From: Antarctobacter sediminis
GTDB lineage: Bacteria > Pseudomonadota > Alphaproteobacteria > Rhodobacterales > Rhodobacteraceae
Reading direction: 5' to 3'
Assembly: GCF_019218285.1 (NCBI RefSeq)
Contig: NZ_JAHUZG010000003.1
Coordinates: 372,001-436,000 of the forward strand
DNA: 64,000 nucleotides
Shown: positions 1-8,330 of the stretch, one piece after another
Layout of the letters: each line of letters opens with the position of its first letter
Position numbering within the stretch: the first letter of the stretch is position 1
Translations under genes and position numbers: made by a program
The notes under the pieces: generated by a model
What the model saw: only the letters and a program-made list of their open reading frames with translations
Database searches by the model: none
What the model was told of the DNA's origin: nothing

Positions 1-1
1 G

Positions 2-529
2 GCAGAGCTTGAAACGCTTTTGTCCACTGGTCAGATCAACCTGATGATCGGACCCGCCCGCCCGCTTTCTCTGGACTTGCAACTGGAAACGGAAACGCTG
101 GCCGAAGACGTGCTGGGGATCGTTTGCCGCAAGGGGCATGCCTTGGCCGGGCAGGCCGAAATCCTGCCCCAGCACCTAGAGATGCAACGTTGGGTGGCGC
201 ATTCGCGCGGCAGCTATCTGAGAATGCAGACAGAAGACGGGCTGGCAAAATTCGGGGTCAGGTCCTTTGATATCGCGTTGGACACGGATTCGACCGAAGC
301 GGCCTACAAGGCGGTTGCCAGTTCCGACCTGATCACAGTGATGCCGCGCCTGCCGACACTTATGTCAGGCCACATCGACGCCATCGAATTCCTGCCCCTG
401 AAAAGCACGGCGTTCCAACGTCCCATCGGGATCATTCAGCGGGCCTCTCATACACGATCGGGACTGGAAACGCTGTTCCTGCGCAGTCTGAAAAAGGCCG
501 TCCAGCACCGCGAGGTGCTGGAGGATTAG
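2..529 (+). CDS. LysR-family transcriptional regulator, C-terminal fragment (cut by window start)
   Basis: The reading frame is already open at base 2 and runs to a stop at 529, so the gene starts outside the window. The 175 visible codons resemble the effector-binding half of LysR regulators: a domain II stretch (Leu-Gly-Ile-Val-Cys followed by Gly-His-Ala-Leu), then a return to domain I with an Asp-Ser-Thr-Glu-Ala-Ala-Tyr-Lys-Ala-Val-Ala segment and the Ser-Asp-Leu-Ile-Thr-Val-Met-Pro motif seen near the end of such domains. The DNA-binding helix-turn-helix is not visible. Its target is probably upstream, outside the window. The TTG at 20 is an internal codon, not a start. Family assignment is fairly secure; the ligand is unknown. 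Confidence 0.75.
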   Translation, partial: AELETLLSTGQINLMIGPARPLSLDLQLETETLAEDVLGIVCRKGHALAGQAEILPQHLEMQRWVAHSRGSYLRMQTEDGLAKFGVRSFDIALDTDSTEAAYKAVASSDLITVMPRLPTLMSGHIDAIEFLPLKSTAFQRPIGIIQRASHTRSGLETLFLRSLKKAVQHREVLED

Positions 530-597
530 GCCCAGAGCCGAACGTTTGCCGAGGTCGTCACCGAAACCCCGTTGTTTCCGGGCGGGCGCGACAGGGA

Positions 598-1533
598 TCA
601 GCCCATGTATCTGTCGAACCAGGCAAGCATCCGGTCGGGATGTTGACCAAAATAGTTGTATCCATCAAAGCGGCGCGTTGTGCCCTCGATCCAGAAGAAC
701 TCTTTTTCGGCGCTGCCCAGCAGGTCAAAGGTGGTTTCGCCGTCTTCCGGTGTGGTCCATGCGTCGTCATGCACCTGCACCACGAAAGTCGGCACCTTCA
801 CATCGGCGGCAAACAGATGCGGGGTCATCTCGGCGTTGGTGAAGCCACCCAGCTTTTTCTGTTCGAAATCCATCGCCTCCATGTAGTCGCCCACGCCCTG
901 CAACTTGGCAAAGGATCCCATCAGCGCGGTCATCGACACCACCAGCGGGCTGAGCATGCACAGCACGTTTTCGAACAGGTCGGGACGCCGCGACATGGCC
1001 TCGTACTGGGCGTTGCCGCCGGTGCATTGGCTGTAAAGGCCCAGCTTCATCTTCGACAGGCGCGGCTGCGCGTCGACATAGCTCTTGGCCCCAACGCAAT
1101 CGCGCCATTCATACCGCCCGATGCCGCAGATGCCGCCATTCGCGGCGGCGGAATTGCCGTGGTTGCGCAGGTCGTAGGCCAGCACGTTGTACCCGGCACG
1201 GACGAGGTGCGCGATATGCGCGACAAAGTCGATTTCAATATCGTCCACCTGGCTCCACGGTTCGCCGAAATGCCCGGTAAAGCCGGAACGGCTCATTGGC
1301 ATGGGGTGGTTCATGATGATGAGCTTGTCACTTTCGCCCCCTGCCGCGGGCACGTACCACCCTTCCAGCGGTGTGCCGTCGTCAGAGGGGAAATAGATGT
1401 CTTCCCAATCCGCGATTCCGTGATCGGCGGGCGTCTTGTGGACCGGGGTGCGAAAGGCGGGCTTCACGGCGAAACCGGCAAGCGCCTTTACGATGGCCAG
1501 CTTGTCTGCGGGGATGGTCGGTTGGTCAAGCAT
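598..1533 (-). CDS. Alpha/beta-hydrolase with a probable cysteine nucleophile
   Basis: A 311-residue cytoplasmic protein of the alpha/beta-hydrolase fold. An oxyanion region follows Ile-Ile-Met-Asn-His-Pro (about 72-77), then Tyr-Asp-Leu-Arg-Asn-His-Gly (120-126). The nucleophile elbow reads Ser-Gln-Cys-Thr-Gly (168-172), which puts Cys170 where most relatives have serine; dienelactone hydrolases use cysteine here. Asp256 or Asp257 and His298 are plausible remaining triad members. The ATG at 1533 has GGAGAC five bases upstream. It is divergent from an AraC regulator at 1700, which probably controls it. No lid or signal peptide is evident. The substrate cannot be named: ester, lactone or C-C hydrolase are all possible. 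Confidence 0.75.
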   Translation of the reverse strand: MLDQPTIPADKLAIVKALAGFAVKPAFRTPVHKTPADHGIADWEDIYFPSDDGTPLEGWYVPAAGGESDKLIIMNHPMPMSRSGFTGHFGEPWSQVDDIEIDFVAHIAHLVRAGYNVLAYDLRNHGNSAAANGGICGIGRYEWRDCVGAKSYVDAQPRLSKMKLGLYSQCTGGNAQYEAMSRRPDLFENVLCMLSPLVVSMTALMGSFAKLQGVGDYMEAMDFEQKKLGGFTNAEMTPHLFAADVKVPTFVVQVHDDAWTTPEDGETTFDLLGSAEKEFFWIEGTTRRFDGYNYFGQHPDRMLAWFDRYMG

Positions 1534-1597
1534 CGTCGTCTCCGTTGTTCCTTGGACTGTGACAGACCTAGACAGCCGACTACGGTGCCTGAATGTC

Positions 1598-1629
1598 GGT
1601 TTCTCTCAGCGTCATGCGGGTTTCTCTCA
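1598..1629. promoter_or_regulatory. Tandem 11-bp direct repeat, candidate AraC-type operator
   Basis: GGTTTCTCTCA occurs exactly at 1598-1608 and again at 1619-1629, a period of 21 bp or two helical turns. It lies between the divergent hydrolase (start 1533) and the AraC regulator (start 1700). AraC-family proteins typically bind direct half-sites about 21 bp apart, so this is a good candidate for the binding site of the 1700-2596 product. The repeat is seen directly; the binding role is inferred. Confidence 0.6.
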
Positions 1630-1699
1630 ATCCCCCCGCTTGGGGCGGGACATGCGGCGGCCGATATGACAAATTCCGTCACGAGAGAGACGCGGCAAG

Positions 1700-2596
1700 A
1701 TGAACGACGAACTGAGAACCCGGTTAACCGCCCTGCGCGATGCGCAGGACAGGAAGGCCCGCATCGGATTTGTCGAAACAGGCGTGCCCTCGGTCCGGCT
1801 GTTCTGGGCCGATGCGCCAGTCGCCCGCGCGCCGCTGAGCTATGCGCCGGGCATCGCGATCATCGTGTCCGGGCGCAAAATCGGGTTTTTCGGTGATCGG
1901 CGCATCGAATACGGACCCGGCCAATACCTTGCCGTGGGCCTGCCGCTGTACTTTGAATGCGAAACCGTTGCGTCGCCCGAAGAACCGCTGATCGGTATCT
2001 TCCTCAGCGCCGATCCGGAGGACCTGCGTAGCCTCGCCGCCGAGTTGTCCGAGCATGATCTGCCGACGTTGCCGCCGCAATCCGGCCTTGGGATCGAACC
2101 CTTGGCGATGCCCGGATCAATGGGCGAAGCGCTTGCCAGACTTGCCCGGCAGTTGTGTTCCCCGGCAGAGGCGGCCGTTCTTTCGCCCGGCACTCTGCGC
2201 GAGATCTTTTTTCACGCGCTTCTGGATCGGCATGGCCGGGCCTTGCTGAGCCAGTTGCACGGCAACCGCCCCGAGGCGCGGATCGCCCGCGTTTTGCGTG
2301 ACCTCGACGGCACGGGCGAGGCTTTTGCCGGGGTCTCTGATCTTGCCCGCGCCACAGGGATGAGCGCGGCCTCGTTCCACCGGCATTTCAAGGCGGTGAC
2401 GGGCCTGCCACCGCTGCAATACCTGAAACGCAAACGGCTCATGCAGGCCAAAAGCCTGCTGGTCCACAACGGTATGGGCGTGGCCGAAACCGCGCATGCC
2501 GTGGGCTATGCCAGTCCGGCCCAGTTCAGCCGCGATTTCAGCGCTTTCTTTGGCCTGCCGCCAAGCCTTGCGGCGGAAACAGCCTATCCCGCCTGA
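1700..2596 (+). CDS. AraC-family transcriptional regulator
   Basis: A 298-residue regulator with an AraC_N-type sensory domain at about 25-165 and two helix-turn-helix motifs in the C-terminal 100 residues (Thr-Gly-Met-Ser-Ala-Ala-Ser-Phe-His-Arg-His-Phe-Lys, then Val-Gly-Tyr-Ala-Ser-Pro-Ala-Gln-Phe-Ser-Arg-Asp-Phe). It is organised like the second AraC gene at 7288-8175 and is probably a paralogue. It is divergent from the Cys-type hydrolase at 598-1533 and has tandem 21-bp-spaced repeats just upstream. It probably controls the hydrolase and itself. The inducer is unknown. Confidence 0.88.
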   Translation: MNDELRTRLTALRDAQDRKARIGFVETGVPSVRLFWADAPVARAPLSYAPGIAIIVSGRKIGFFGDRRIEYGPGQYLAVGLPLYFECETVASPEEPLIGIFLSADPEDLRSLAAELSEHDLPTLPPQSGLGIEPLAMPGSMGEALARLARQLCSPAEAAVLSPGTLREIFFHALLDRHGRALLSQLHGNRPEARIARVLRDLDGTGEAFAGVSDLARATGMSAASFHRHFKAVTGLPPLQYLKRKRLMQAKSLLVHNGMGVAETAHAVGYASPAQFSRDFSAFFGLPPSLAAETAYPA

Positions 2597-2654
2597 CCGG
2601 TCTTGCGATGGCAGGATGCCCCCGTGACAAGACATTTCGCCGGGCAGGAGGGGG

Positions 2655-3260
2655 CTAGCGCTTGTTCAGGATTTCCAGGGCGTCGGCACCCGCCCGATAG
2701 CGCAGCGTGTCGGTGCCGTTCGTCACGGCCGCCCCAGATCGCATTTGCCCCCACGATCTATTCCGAAGCCTTGGCGTTTTCGGCTCAACTGCCGAACAGG
2801 GCCTGCACGACAGGCTGGTATTCGGTCAGGCTTTGGTCGTTGGTAAAGTCGAATGACCAACCGCCGAAATCGGTGGCGATCATGCCGGGTTCGATAATCT
2901 TGACCCGGATCCCTGCGGCCTTCAGTTCGAAATGCAGCGCCTCCGAGATCCCTTCGACAGCGAATTTGGACCCGGATAAAGCGTGCCAAGCGGTAAGGTC
3001 ATCTGCCTGCCAATCGACGAGATGTTGACGATCACACCCGAACCGTTGGCCCGTATGTGGGGCAGAAGGGCCTTTGTGATCGCCCGCAAACCGATGACAT
3101 TGGTGTCGAACTGACGGCGGACCTTGTCCATCGGGAAGGCTTCCAGAGGGCCAAAAGCGCCATAGCCTGCGTTGCAGGCTGCGTTTGGACAAGTGCAGAC
3201 GCCGCGCCAAGCCCGGCGCGGCGCAACACGCGTTCGGGTGAGGTGCGCAGCAGAGTGCCA
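2655..3260 (-). pseudogene. Decayed short-chain dehydrogenase/reductase (SDR) gene
   Basis: Joined from three minus-strand frames, the conceptual product reads as a classical SDR from Asn-Ala-Gly-Tyr-Gly (about base 3175) onwards: Ile-Val-Asn-Ile-Ser-Ser, a Tyr-x-Gly-Ser-Lys active site, Pro-Gly-Met-Ile-Ala-Thr-Asp-Phe, and a C-terminus of the Thr-Asp-Thr-Leu-Arg-Tyr-Arg-Ala-Gly type. A one-base loss near 2973-2976 disrupts the Tyr-x-x-x-Lys motif itself. TGA at about 2785 and TAG at 2758-2760 interrupt the reading, and another shift lies near 2730. The N-terminal glycine-rich nucleotide-binding motif is absent upstream, so the gene is also 5'-truncated. The final stop is at 2655-2657. The upstream boundary is approximate; bases 3261-3443 hold nothing I recognise. 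Confidence 0.8.
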
Positions 3261-3443
3261 ATCTGTTTCAGACAGGGGCCGATTGGGTATCGCGCTGCCG
3301 TATCCCTGCTTTCCTGCCGACAACCTGCCTAACATGATTGAGCCGTCAGGATCTGCGCCAGAACGGCGCATGAATCTGGCGTGATTTGCCAGTTTCTTGG
3401 CACCACTAGCGCACCCAAACGGCCGGATGCCGCAAGCGCCATT

Positions 3444-4355
3444 TCAATCGTCGAACGCAAAACCCGCAGCGATACGGCTGATCAATCCCCGCAACCATAT
3501 GTGCCCCTCGTCGCGGCGCAGATGCGGGTGCCATGCGATCTGGCTGGGGAAAGTGCCCAGCTCGACCGGCACGGGTTCATTCCGCAAGCCGTAAGGCCCC
3601 GCGGTCATCGCCGCCACCCGTTCAGGCACCGTTGCGATACCGCCCAGCCGGGCCACGGCGGGCGGTGCCGACAGGAAATGCGAGACCACGATAGCGGTGT
3701 TCCTACGAAGCCCTGTCGCTTCGGTCCGTTTATGAATGCCAGTGCGCCACTTGCCGGGCGGAGCCACGATCACATGGGGCAGGGTTTCATACAGCTCGCG
3801 GCCCAACATGGTCCCCTCGGGCATGGCCCGGGGTGATACGATACAGCGGAATCCGTTGTCGAACAGGTGTGACACCACAAGATCTTCGGGCGGGTTGTCG
3901 AACCGTCCGAGCGCCAGATCGAAGGTGCGCCCGGCCAACTGGCGTGGGTCAAGGTCTGGCCCGACGGGCGAGATTTCCAGCTTGGCCAGCGGGGCCTGTT
4001 CGGCAAAGGCCGCAGCCAGATCCGGCACCAGAACAATCTCGACATAGGGGCCCATCAGCAACCGAAACCGGCGGGTGGTCCGCGCTGGGTCGAACGGTTC
4101 GGCGGCCCGAAAGGCCTGCTCCAGCCGTTCCAGCCCGGCCGCAATGTCCGGCGCCATTTCAATTGCCTTTTCGGTCGGTTCCACGCCGTACCTGGCGCGC
4201 AGGAACAGCTCGTCGCCAAGCGCCTCGCGCAGGCGCGAAAGGGCGGCGCTTACCGTGCTTTGGGATTGGCCCAGTCGCGCCGCCGCGGCGGTGACGTTGC
4301 GTTCTTCCATAACGGCATGGAAGACGCGCAAAAGCGAGATGTCAGGTGTCGTCAT
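3444..4355 (-). CDS. LysR-family transcriptional regulator
   Basis: A 303-residue protein with an N-terminal winged HTH (about 5-63; Ala-Ala-Arg-Leu-Gly-Gln-Ser-Gln-Ser-Thr-Val-Ser) and a substrate-binding domain from about 92 to the end. The style, with Leu-Phe-Leu-Arg-Ala-Arg-Tyr-Gly-Val-Glu-Pro-Thr after the HTH, is that of the NodD/LinR-like LysR subgroup. It is divergent from the DJ-1/PfpI gene at 4500, separated by 144 bp, and so is its probable regulator. The ligand is unknown. Confidence 0.9.
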   Translation of the reverse strand: MTTPDISLLRVFHAVMEERNVTAAAARLGQSQSTVSAALSRLREALGDELFLRARYGVEPTEKAIEMAPDIAAGLERLEQAFRAAEPFDPARTTRRFRLLMGPYVEIVLVPDLAAAFAEQAPLAKLEISPVGPDLDPRQLAGRTFDLALGRFDNPPEDLVVSHLFDNGFRCIVSPRAMPEGTMLGRELYETLPHVIVAPPGKWRTGIHKRTEATGLRRNTAIVVSHFLSAPPAVARLGGIATVPERVAAMTAGPYGLRNEPVPVELGTFPSQIAWHPHLRRDEGHIWLRGLISRIAAGFAFDD

Positions 4356-4499
4356 AACCCCGAATTATCGATTTCTGACGTTGTCCGCATCAATTTCTTG
4401 ATCCGGGAAGGGAAACCTACATCGGGGTCGAAGCGTTGAGGCCCCAACACGATCAGGGCCGCAGACGCCCTGAAACGAAAACGCAAGGAGACCCATTCC

Positions 4500-5183
4500 A
4501 TGGCACGCATTCTGGTTCTGTCCACCGCATCCGACGTTCTGGGCGATACCGGCAAATCCACCGGCGTCTGGTACGAAGAACTGGCGACCCCCTACTATGC
4601 CTTTCTTGACGCAGGTCACGAGGTGACGCTGGTGACGTTGGGCGGCAAGGCTGTCCCGATCGACCCCAATTCCGATGTGACCGGCGACGATGCGCCCGCT
4701 TCGGTCACGCGCTTCCGCGCCGATGACAAGGCGGTTGCGCTGTTGGCTAAACCCGGTCGGCTGGAAGACGAAGACGTCACTGCCTATGACGCGCTTTACA
4801 TCCCCGGCGGTCACGGCGCGATGTTCGACCTTGCCACCAGCGATCTGGTTGCCAAGGTGATTGGCACAGCATGGGACAACGGCAAGGTGGTCGCCTCTGT
4901 TTGTCACGGGCCGGCGGCTTTTGCCAAGGCCGTGGATGCCAACGGTGATCCCATCGTGAAAGGACGCAAGGTTTCGGCCTTTACCGACAGCGAAGAAGAG
5001 GGCGTCGGCCTTGTCGAGGCGGTGCCTTTCCTGCTGGAAACGCGGATGCGCGAACTTGGGGCCAAGTTCGAGAGCGTCGGTGACTGGCAGCCGCATTCGG
5101 TGGTCGACGGGCGGCTGGTGACCGGCCAGAACCCTGCGTCCTCGGATGGGGCTGCGGAAAAAGTGCTGGCCCTGCTGGGCTGA
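4500..5183 (+). CDS. DJ-1/PfpI-family protein (class I glutamine amidotransferase-like)
   Basis: A 227-residue cytoplasmic protein of the DJ-1/PfpI superfamily, closest in layout to Hsp31/HchA-type glyoxalase III or protease-like members. The nucleophile elbow is Val-Cys-His-Gly-Pro with Cys135 and His136. Gly-Gly-His-Gly lies at 103-106, and Glu26/Glu27 in Trp-Tyr-Glu-Glu is a candidate for the acidic residue of this family. The start has AAGGAGAC upstream. The gene stands alone, divergent from a LysR gene, and ends six bases before a strong hairpin. A role in reactive-aldehyde detoxification is plausible from the family but not shown by the sequence. Confidence 0.85.
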   Translation: MARILVLSTASDVLGDTGKSTGVWYEELATPYYAFLDAGHEVTLVTLGGKAVPIDPNSDVTGDDAPASVTRFRADDKAVALLAKPGRLEDEDVTAYDALYIPGGHGAMFDLATSDLVAKVIGTAWDNGKVVASVCHGPAAFAKAVDANGDPIVKGRKVSAFTDSEEEGVGLVEAVPFLLETRMRELGAKFESVGDWQPHSVVDGRLVTGQNPASSDGAAEKVLALLG

Positions 5184-5188
5184 TCGCG

Positions 5189-5219
5189 ACAGGCGCCGCC
5201 CGGTAGGGGCGGCGCCTGT
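5189..5219. terminator. Bidirectional hairpin terminator candidate
   Basis: Perfect 13-bp inverted repeat: ACAGGCGCCGCCC at 5189-5201, a five-base loop, then its complement at 5207-5219. It sits between the convergent DJ-1 gene (ends 5183) and the small gene at 5242-5427. The T-run is weak, so intrinsic termination is likely but not proven. Confidence 0.7.
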
Positions 5220-5241
5220 TCCATCGTCAACGCCGTGCGGA

Positions 5242-5427
5242 TCAGGCGCGGTGCTGGCTGGCATTGCGTTTGGTCGTCGTCATGCCGAGGACGGCCCGGC
5301 GCAGGGCATGGCGCATCTTGCCCAGCATTGCCTGGGCTGCCATGGCCCGCAGATTGCGGACCTCGTTGCCTTTTGCTTCGGTGATGTTTGTGTAGTGGGT
5401 GAGGACATGGGCATCGCGGCGGTGCAT
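5242..5427 (-). CDS. 61-residue basic small protein of unknown function
   Basis: The ATG at 5427 is preceded by AGGAG with a seven-base spacer, a better ribosome site than many genes in the window. The product is 61 residues, Arg/Lys/His-rich, and probably largely helical, with an Ala-Met-Ala-Ala-Gln-Ala-Met-Leu-Gly-Lys-Met core and a basic C-terminal tail. It has no membrane segment or cysteine. It resembles, in size and layout only, small basic proteins common in Rhodobacterales. It lies between a hairpin terminator and the CadC-like regulator at 5573, from which it is divergent by 145 bp. Longer upstream extensions of the frame lack a ribosome site. No function can be assigned. Confidence 0.6.
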   Translation of the reverse strand: MHRRDAHVLTHYTNITEAKGNEVRNLRAMAAQAMLGKMRHALRRAVLGMTTTKRNASQHRA

Positions 5428-5572
5428 GGTCTGGCTCCTGATCTGATCTGCGTTTGTGATGCCCCGAACCTGACATGTGGCCGGGGACCGCGCTTGACGG
5501 GGACGTCCAGAAGCTGTCCAGAAAAGGTCATTTCCGCTTGAGAAACGGCTTGCCCTATGGTCACCATCTGGG

Positions 5573-7138
5573 ATGACGGCTGGCGAAACGATTTCCTTCG
5601 ACGGTTTTGAGATCGACATCGCAAGGGGCGAGCTGCGTCGTGACGGGGTGGTCGTTCCCATCGAGCCGCAGGTCTTGGACCTGATCGCCTTCCTGGCCTC
5701 TCATCCCGGTCGTGTCGTCAGCAGGGACGACATCATCGACGGGGTCTGGCAGGGGCGGATCGTCTCGGACTCCGCAATTTCATCCCGGATCAACGCGGCG
5801 CGTCGTGCCCTTGGCGATGATGGCAGGAATCAGCGGGTCATCAGGACCGTGTCGCGCCGCGGGTTTCTCTTTGTTCCCACACCAGACAGGGCCGTTGATT
5901 CACGGCCCGCCGCGCAGATGTCCCGCCTCTTGGGCGCAGGTGCGGGCAAGCCTTCGATCGTGGTCCTCCCTTTCGAGAACTTGTCCGGCGATGCCGAACA
6001 GTCGTTCTTTTCCGATGGTATCGCGGATGACATCATCACCGACCTGTCCCGCTATGACGAACTGTTCGTGATCGCGCGGCAATCGGCGTTCGCTTTCCAT
6101 GATCATACCAGCGCAGCAGGTGACTTTGCCGCCCGGCTTGACGTGGATTACATGCTGGAAGGCAGCGTCCGGCGCTCTCAGGGGCGGATCCGGGTGACAG
6201 TGCAGCTTTGCGAGGTGGCAAGCCGTAAGACGCTCTGGGCCGAGCGTTTCAACCGCGACGTTGCAGATGTTCTTGATGTTCAGGAAGAGATCGCGACGGT
6301 CATCGTCAACACCTTGGTGGGGCAGGTGTCTCTCCGGCACTACCGGCGGGTGCAGAAGACCGGGACCGATGCGATCGGCGCGTATGATCACGCGTTGAAA
6401 GCTCAACAGCACATCTGGTCCTTTTCCCGCGAAAGTGCAGCACGCGCACGAAAAGAGGCAGAAGCCGCCATTGGTCTGGACCCGGATTTGGCGCGGGCAC
6501 ATGCCATCCTTGGTTGGGCGCATCACATCGAGGCGTCGAACGGGTGGAGCGAGGCAAACGACCGGCCTTTCGACACCGCCCTGTCTTGTGCCAAAGCGGC
6601 CATTGCCGCCGATCCGAACGAACCTTGGGGGCATTGCGTCCTTGGGTTTTCGCTTTGGTGGCGGGATAGGGGACAGGATTTTGGCCGCGGTCTGGACGAA
6701 GCCCGGCTGGCGGTTCGGCTGAATCCCTCTAATGCGCATTTTCGCATGATCGTCGGGGCGACCTTTGCCTATATGGGCCGGGGCGCAGAGGCGTTGGAGG
6801 AAATCGACGCGGCGATCCGGTTCAATCCGCTTTTTCCCGGCCTGTATCTTGTCCATCGGTCGCGAGCACTTTTTGTGGCCGAACGCTATGCCGAAGCGCT
6901 GGCCGATGCCGAACGGTCCGCGGTCGAAATGCCCAAACATGCCAATGCACTAGCCTTGCTTGCGGCTTGTTATGAACGGCTTGGCAAGCAGGAGGAGGCT
7001 CGGGACGCCATTGCCGCGCTGCGCAGCGCCAGCCCGAATTATACCCTTGGCTTTGTCAGGGGGACCTTGCCCTTTGCCAACACCGACCACCTGAAAGCGT
7101 TTTGTGACCTGCTGGCGCGCGCCGGGTTGCCCGCCTGA
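5573..7138 (+). CDS. Winged-HTH/TolB-like/TPR regulator (CadC-type DNA-binding domain)
   Basis: A 521-residue protein in three parts. An OmpR/CadC-type winged helix spans about 5-103 (Val-Ile-Arg-Thr-Val-Ser-Arg-Arg-Gly-Phe). A TolB-like segment begins at Ile-Val-Val-Leu-Pro-Phe-Glu-Asn (about 125-245), as in the linker of TPR adenylate cyclases. Tetratricopeptide-type helices run from about 270 to 500. There is no catalytic cyclase domain and no evident transmembrane segment, so it is probably a soluble regulator whose TPR half senses a partner or ligand. The ATG was chosen because it directly precedes the domain. It is divergent from the small basic protein gene; targets are unknown. Confidence 0.85.
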   Translation: MTAGETISFDGFEIDIARGELRRDGVVVPIEPQVLDLIAFLASHPGRVVSRDDIIDGVWQGRIVSDSAISSRINAARRALGDDGRNQRVIRTVSRRGFLFVPTPDRAVDSRPAAQMSRLLGAGAGKPSIVVLPFENLSGDAEQSFFSDGIADDIITDLSRYDELFVIARQSAFAFHDHTSAAGDFAARLDVDYMLEGSVRRSQGRIRVTVQLCEVASRKTLWAERFNRDVADVLDVQEEIATVIVNTLVGQVSLRHYRRVQKTGTDAIGAYDHALKAQQHIWSFSRESAARARKEAEAAIGLDPDLARAHAILGWAHHIEASNGWSEANDRPFDTALSCAKAAIAADPNEPWGHCVLGFSLWWRDRGQDFGRGLDEARLAVRLNPSNAHFRMIVGATFAYMGRGAEALEEIDAAIRFNPLFPGLYLVHRSRALFVAERYAEALADAERSAVEMPKHANALALLAACYERLGKQEEARDAIAALRSASPNYTLGFVRGTLPFANTDHLKAFCDLLARAGLPA

Positions 7139-7287
7139 ACCGTTGAGCGATCGCCTGCCATCTGCGCTCCGGGTCGTTTTTTCTTGACCACGCGTTCCAC
7201 GGTCAGGTCGGAATACCTCCCCTTCGACTGTCAGGTTGGTGTTGTCAGCAGACCCAAGAAGCAGGGGGTGACACACGCCTGATCCGC

Positions 7288-8175
7288 TCAGGGGCCAAGT
7301 GATGCCGGTTGTTGTGCGTCACTCCATCTGCGAGGCGCGTTTCCATACATCCGCTTGAACTCACGGCTGAATTGCGAGGCGCTGACATAGCCGACTTGCC
7401 TGGCGGCCTCGGAAACCGTCATGCCACTGGCGATCTTCATCGCGGCTTTGTTCAGGCGCATGGATTTTACGAACTGGATCGGGGACATCGTCGTGGCTTG
7501 CTTGAACTTGCGATGGAATACGGCGCGGCTCATACCGGCGCGGGCGGCAAGGTCTTCGATGGATGCAGGATCGGCCAGATTGGCCGAGACATGGGCAATG
7601 GCACGGGCGATGGCATTGCCGGGGCCAAAGGAGTGCCGGGCAAAGGCACCGGCCTCCCCTTTGAGGATGGCGTAATAGACTTCCCGCAGGCGGGACATGC
7701 CCAGAATGGCCATGTCCGTTGGACTGTCCAGCAGGTGCAGCAACCGCAATAGTCCATCGGCAAAGCCGGCATCCCAAGTGGCCAGCCGGATACCGCGTGC
7801 CTTGCCTTCTGGCCTTGGTTGCGGGTCGCCCACGGTGGCCATTTCCAGCGTCAGTTCCGTCATCAGGCGCGGGTCCAAGGCGATATAGACACCAAGGAGC
7901 GGGTTGTCGGGCGAGGCGGATGGCGTTCCAGCTTCGACCGGCATGGACATTGGACAGCACAGATACTCGCGGCTGCCGTAGACGTGGCGGTTTCCGTCCA
8001 GAACCGCCTCTTTGCCACCGCTGACAATGGCAACCACGCAGGGGTCATATACTGCAGGGGCGCAAGGTACGGCCTCGGTCGCGCGGAAAAGCTGGACGCC
8101 TGCAATACCGGTGTCGATCAGGCCGTCGCGTGGCGTCCGTGTCTCGATGATCTGTCTGATGGCGCTTTTGCTCAT
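7288..8175 (-). CDS. AraC-family transcriptional regulator
   Basis: A 295-residue regulator starting at the ATG at 8175. A longer frame reaches a TTG at 8313, but the shorter form aligns with the AraC protein at 1700-2596 (both begin about 20 residues before a Thr/Glu-Thr-Gly-x-x-x-Val-x-Leu-Phe segment). The AraC_N-type sensory domain is at about 20-165. Two HTH motifs at about 205-290 include Arg-Ala-Gly-Met-Ser-Arg-Ala-Val-Phe-His-Arg-Lys-Phe and Val-Gly-Tyr-Val-Ser-Ala-Ser-Gln-Phe-Ser-Arg-Glu-Phe. It is divergent from the SDR gene at 8331 and probably controls it. Confidence 0.88.
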   Translation of the reverse strand: MSKSAIRQIIETRTPRDGLIDTGIAGVQLFRATEAVPCAPAVYDPCVVAIVSGGKEAVLDGNRHVYGSREYLCCPMSMPVEAGTPSASPDNPLLGVYIALDPRLMTELTLEMATVGDPQPRPEGKARGIRLATWDAGFADGLLRLLHLLDSPTDMAILGMSRLREVYYAILKGEAGAFARHSFGPGNAIARAIAHVSANLADPASIEDLAARAGMSRAVFHRKFKQATTMSPIQFVKSMRLNKAAMKIASGMTVSEAARQVGYVSASQFSREFKRMYGNAPRRWSDAQQPASLGP

Positions 8176-8330
8176 GGGGGAACTTGTAAAAGTTGTGACG
8201 AGCCTTTCGCAACGCCGCTGAGACAAACGGGCAAGTATTCGAGCGGAATTGGCCTGTCTGGGATCGCAGTCAAGACTTACGTCGCCAATCACCCAGCCCC
8301 AACGGCGCGACAAGTGAAAGGAAGAACGTG

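Noticed and set aside
640-1896. Long plus-strand frame of 418 codons
   Set aside because: It lies antisense to the hydrolase gene and its product lacks any domain; the minus-strand gene has clear catalytic motifs.
8176-8313. TTG-initiated extension of the second AraC gene
   Set aside because: The extra 46 residues do not match the paralogue at 1700 and fill the divergent promoter region.
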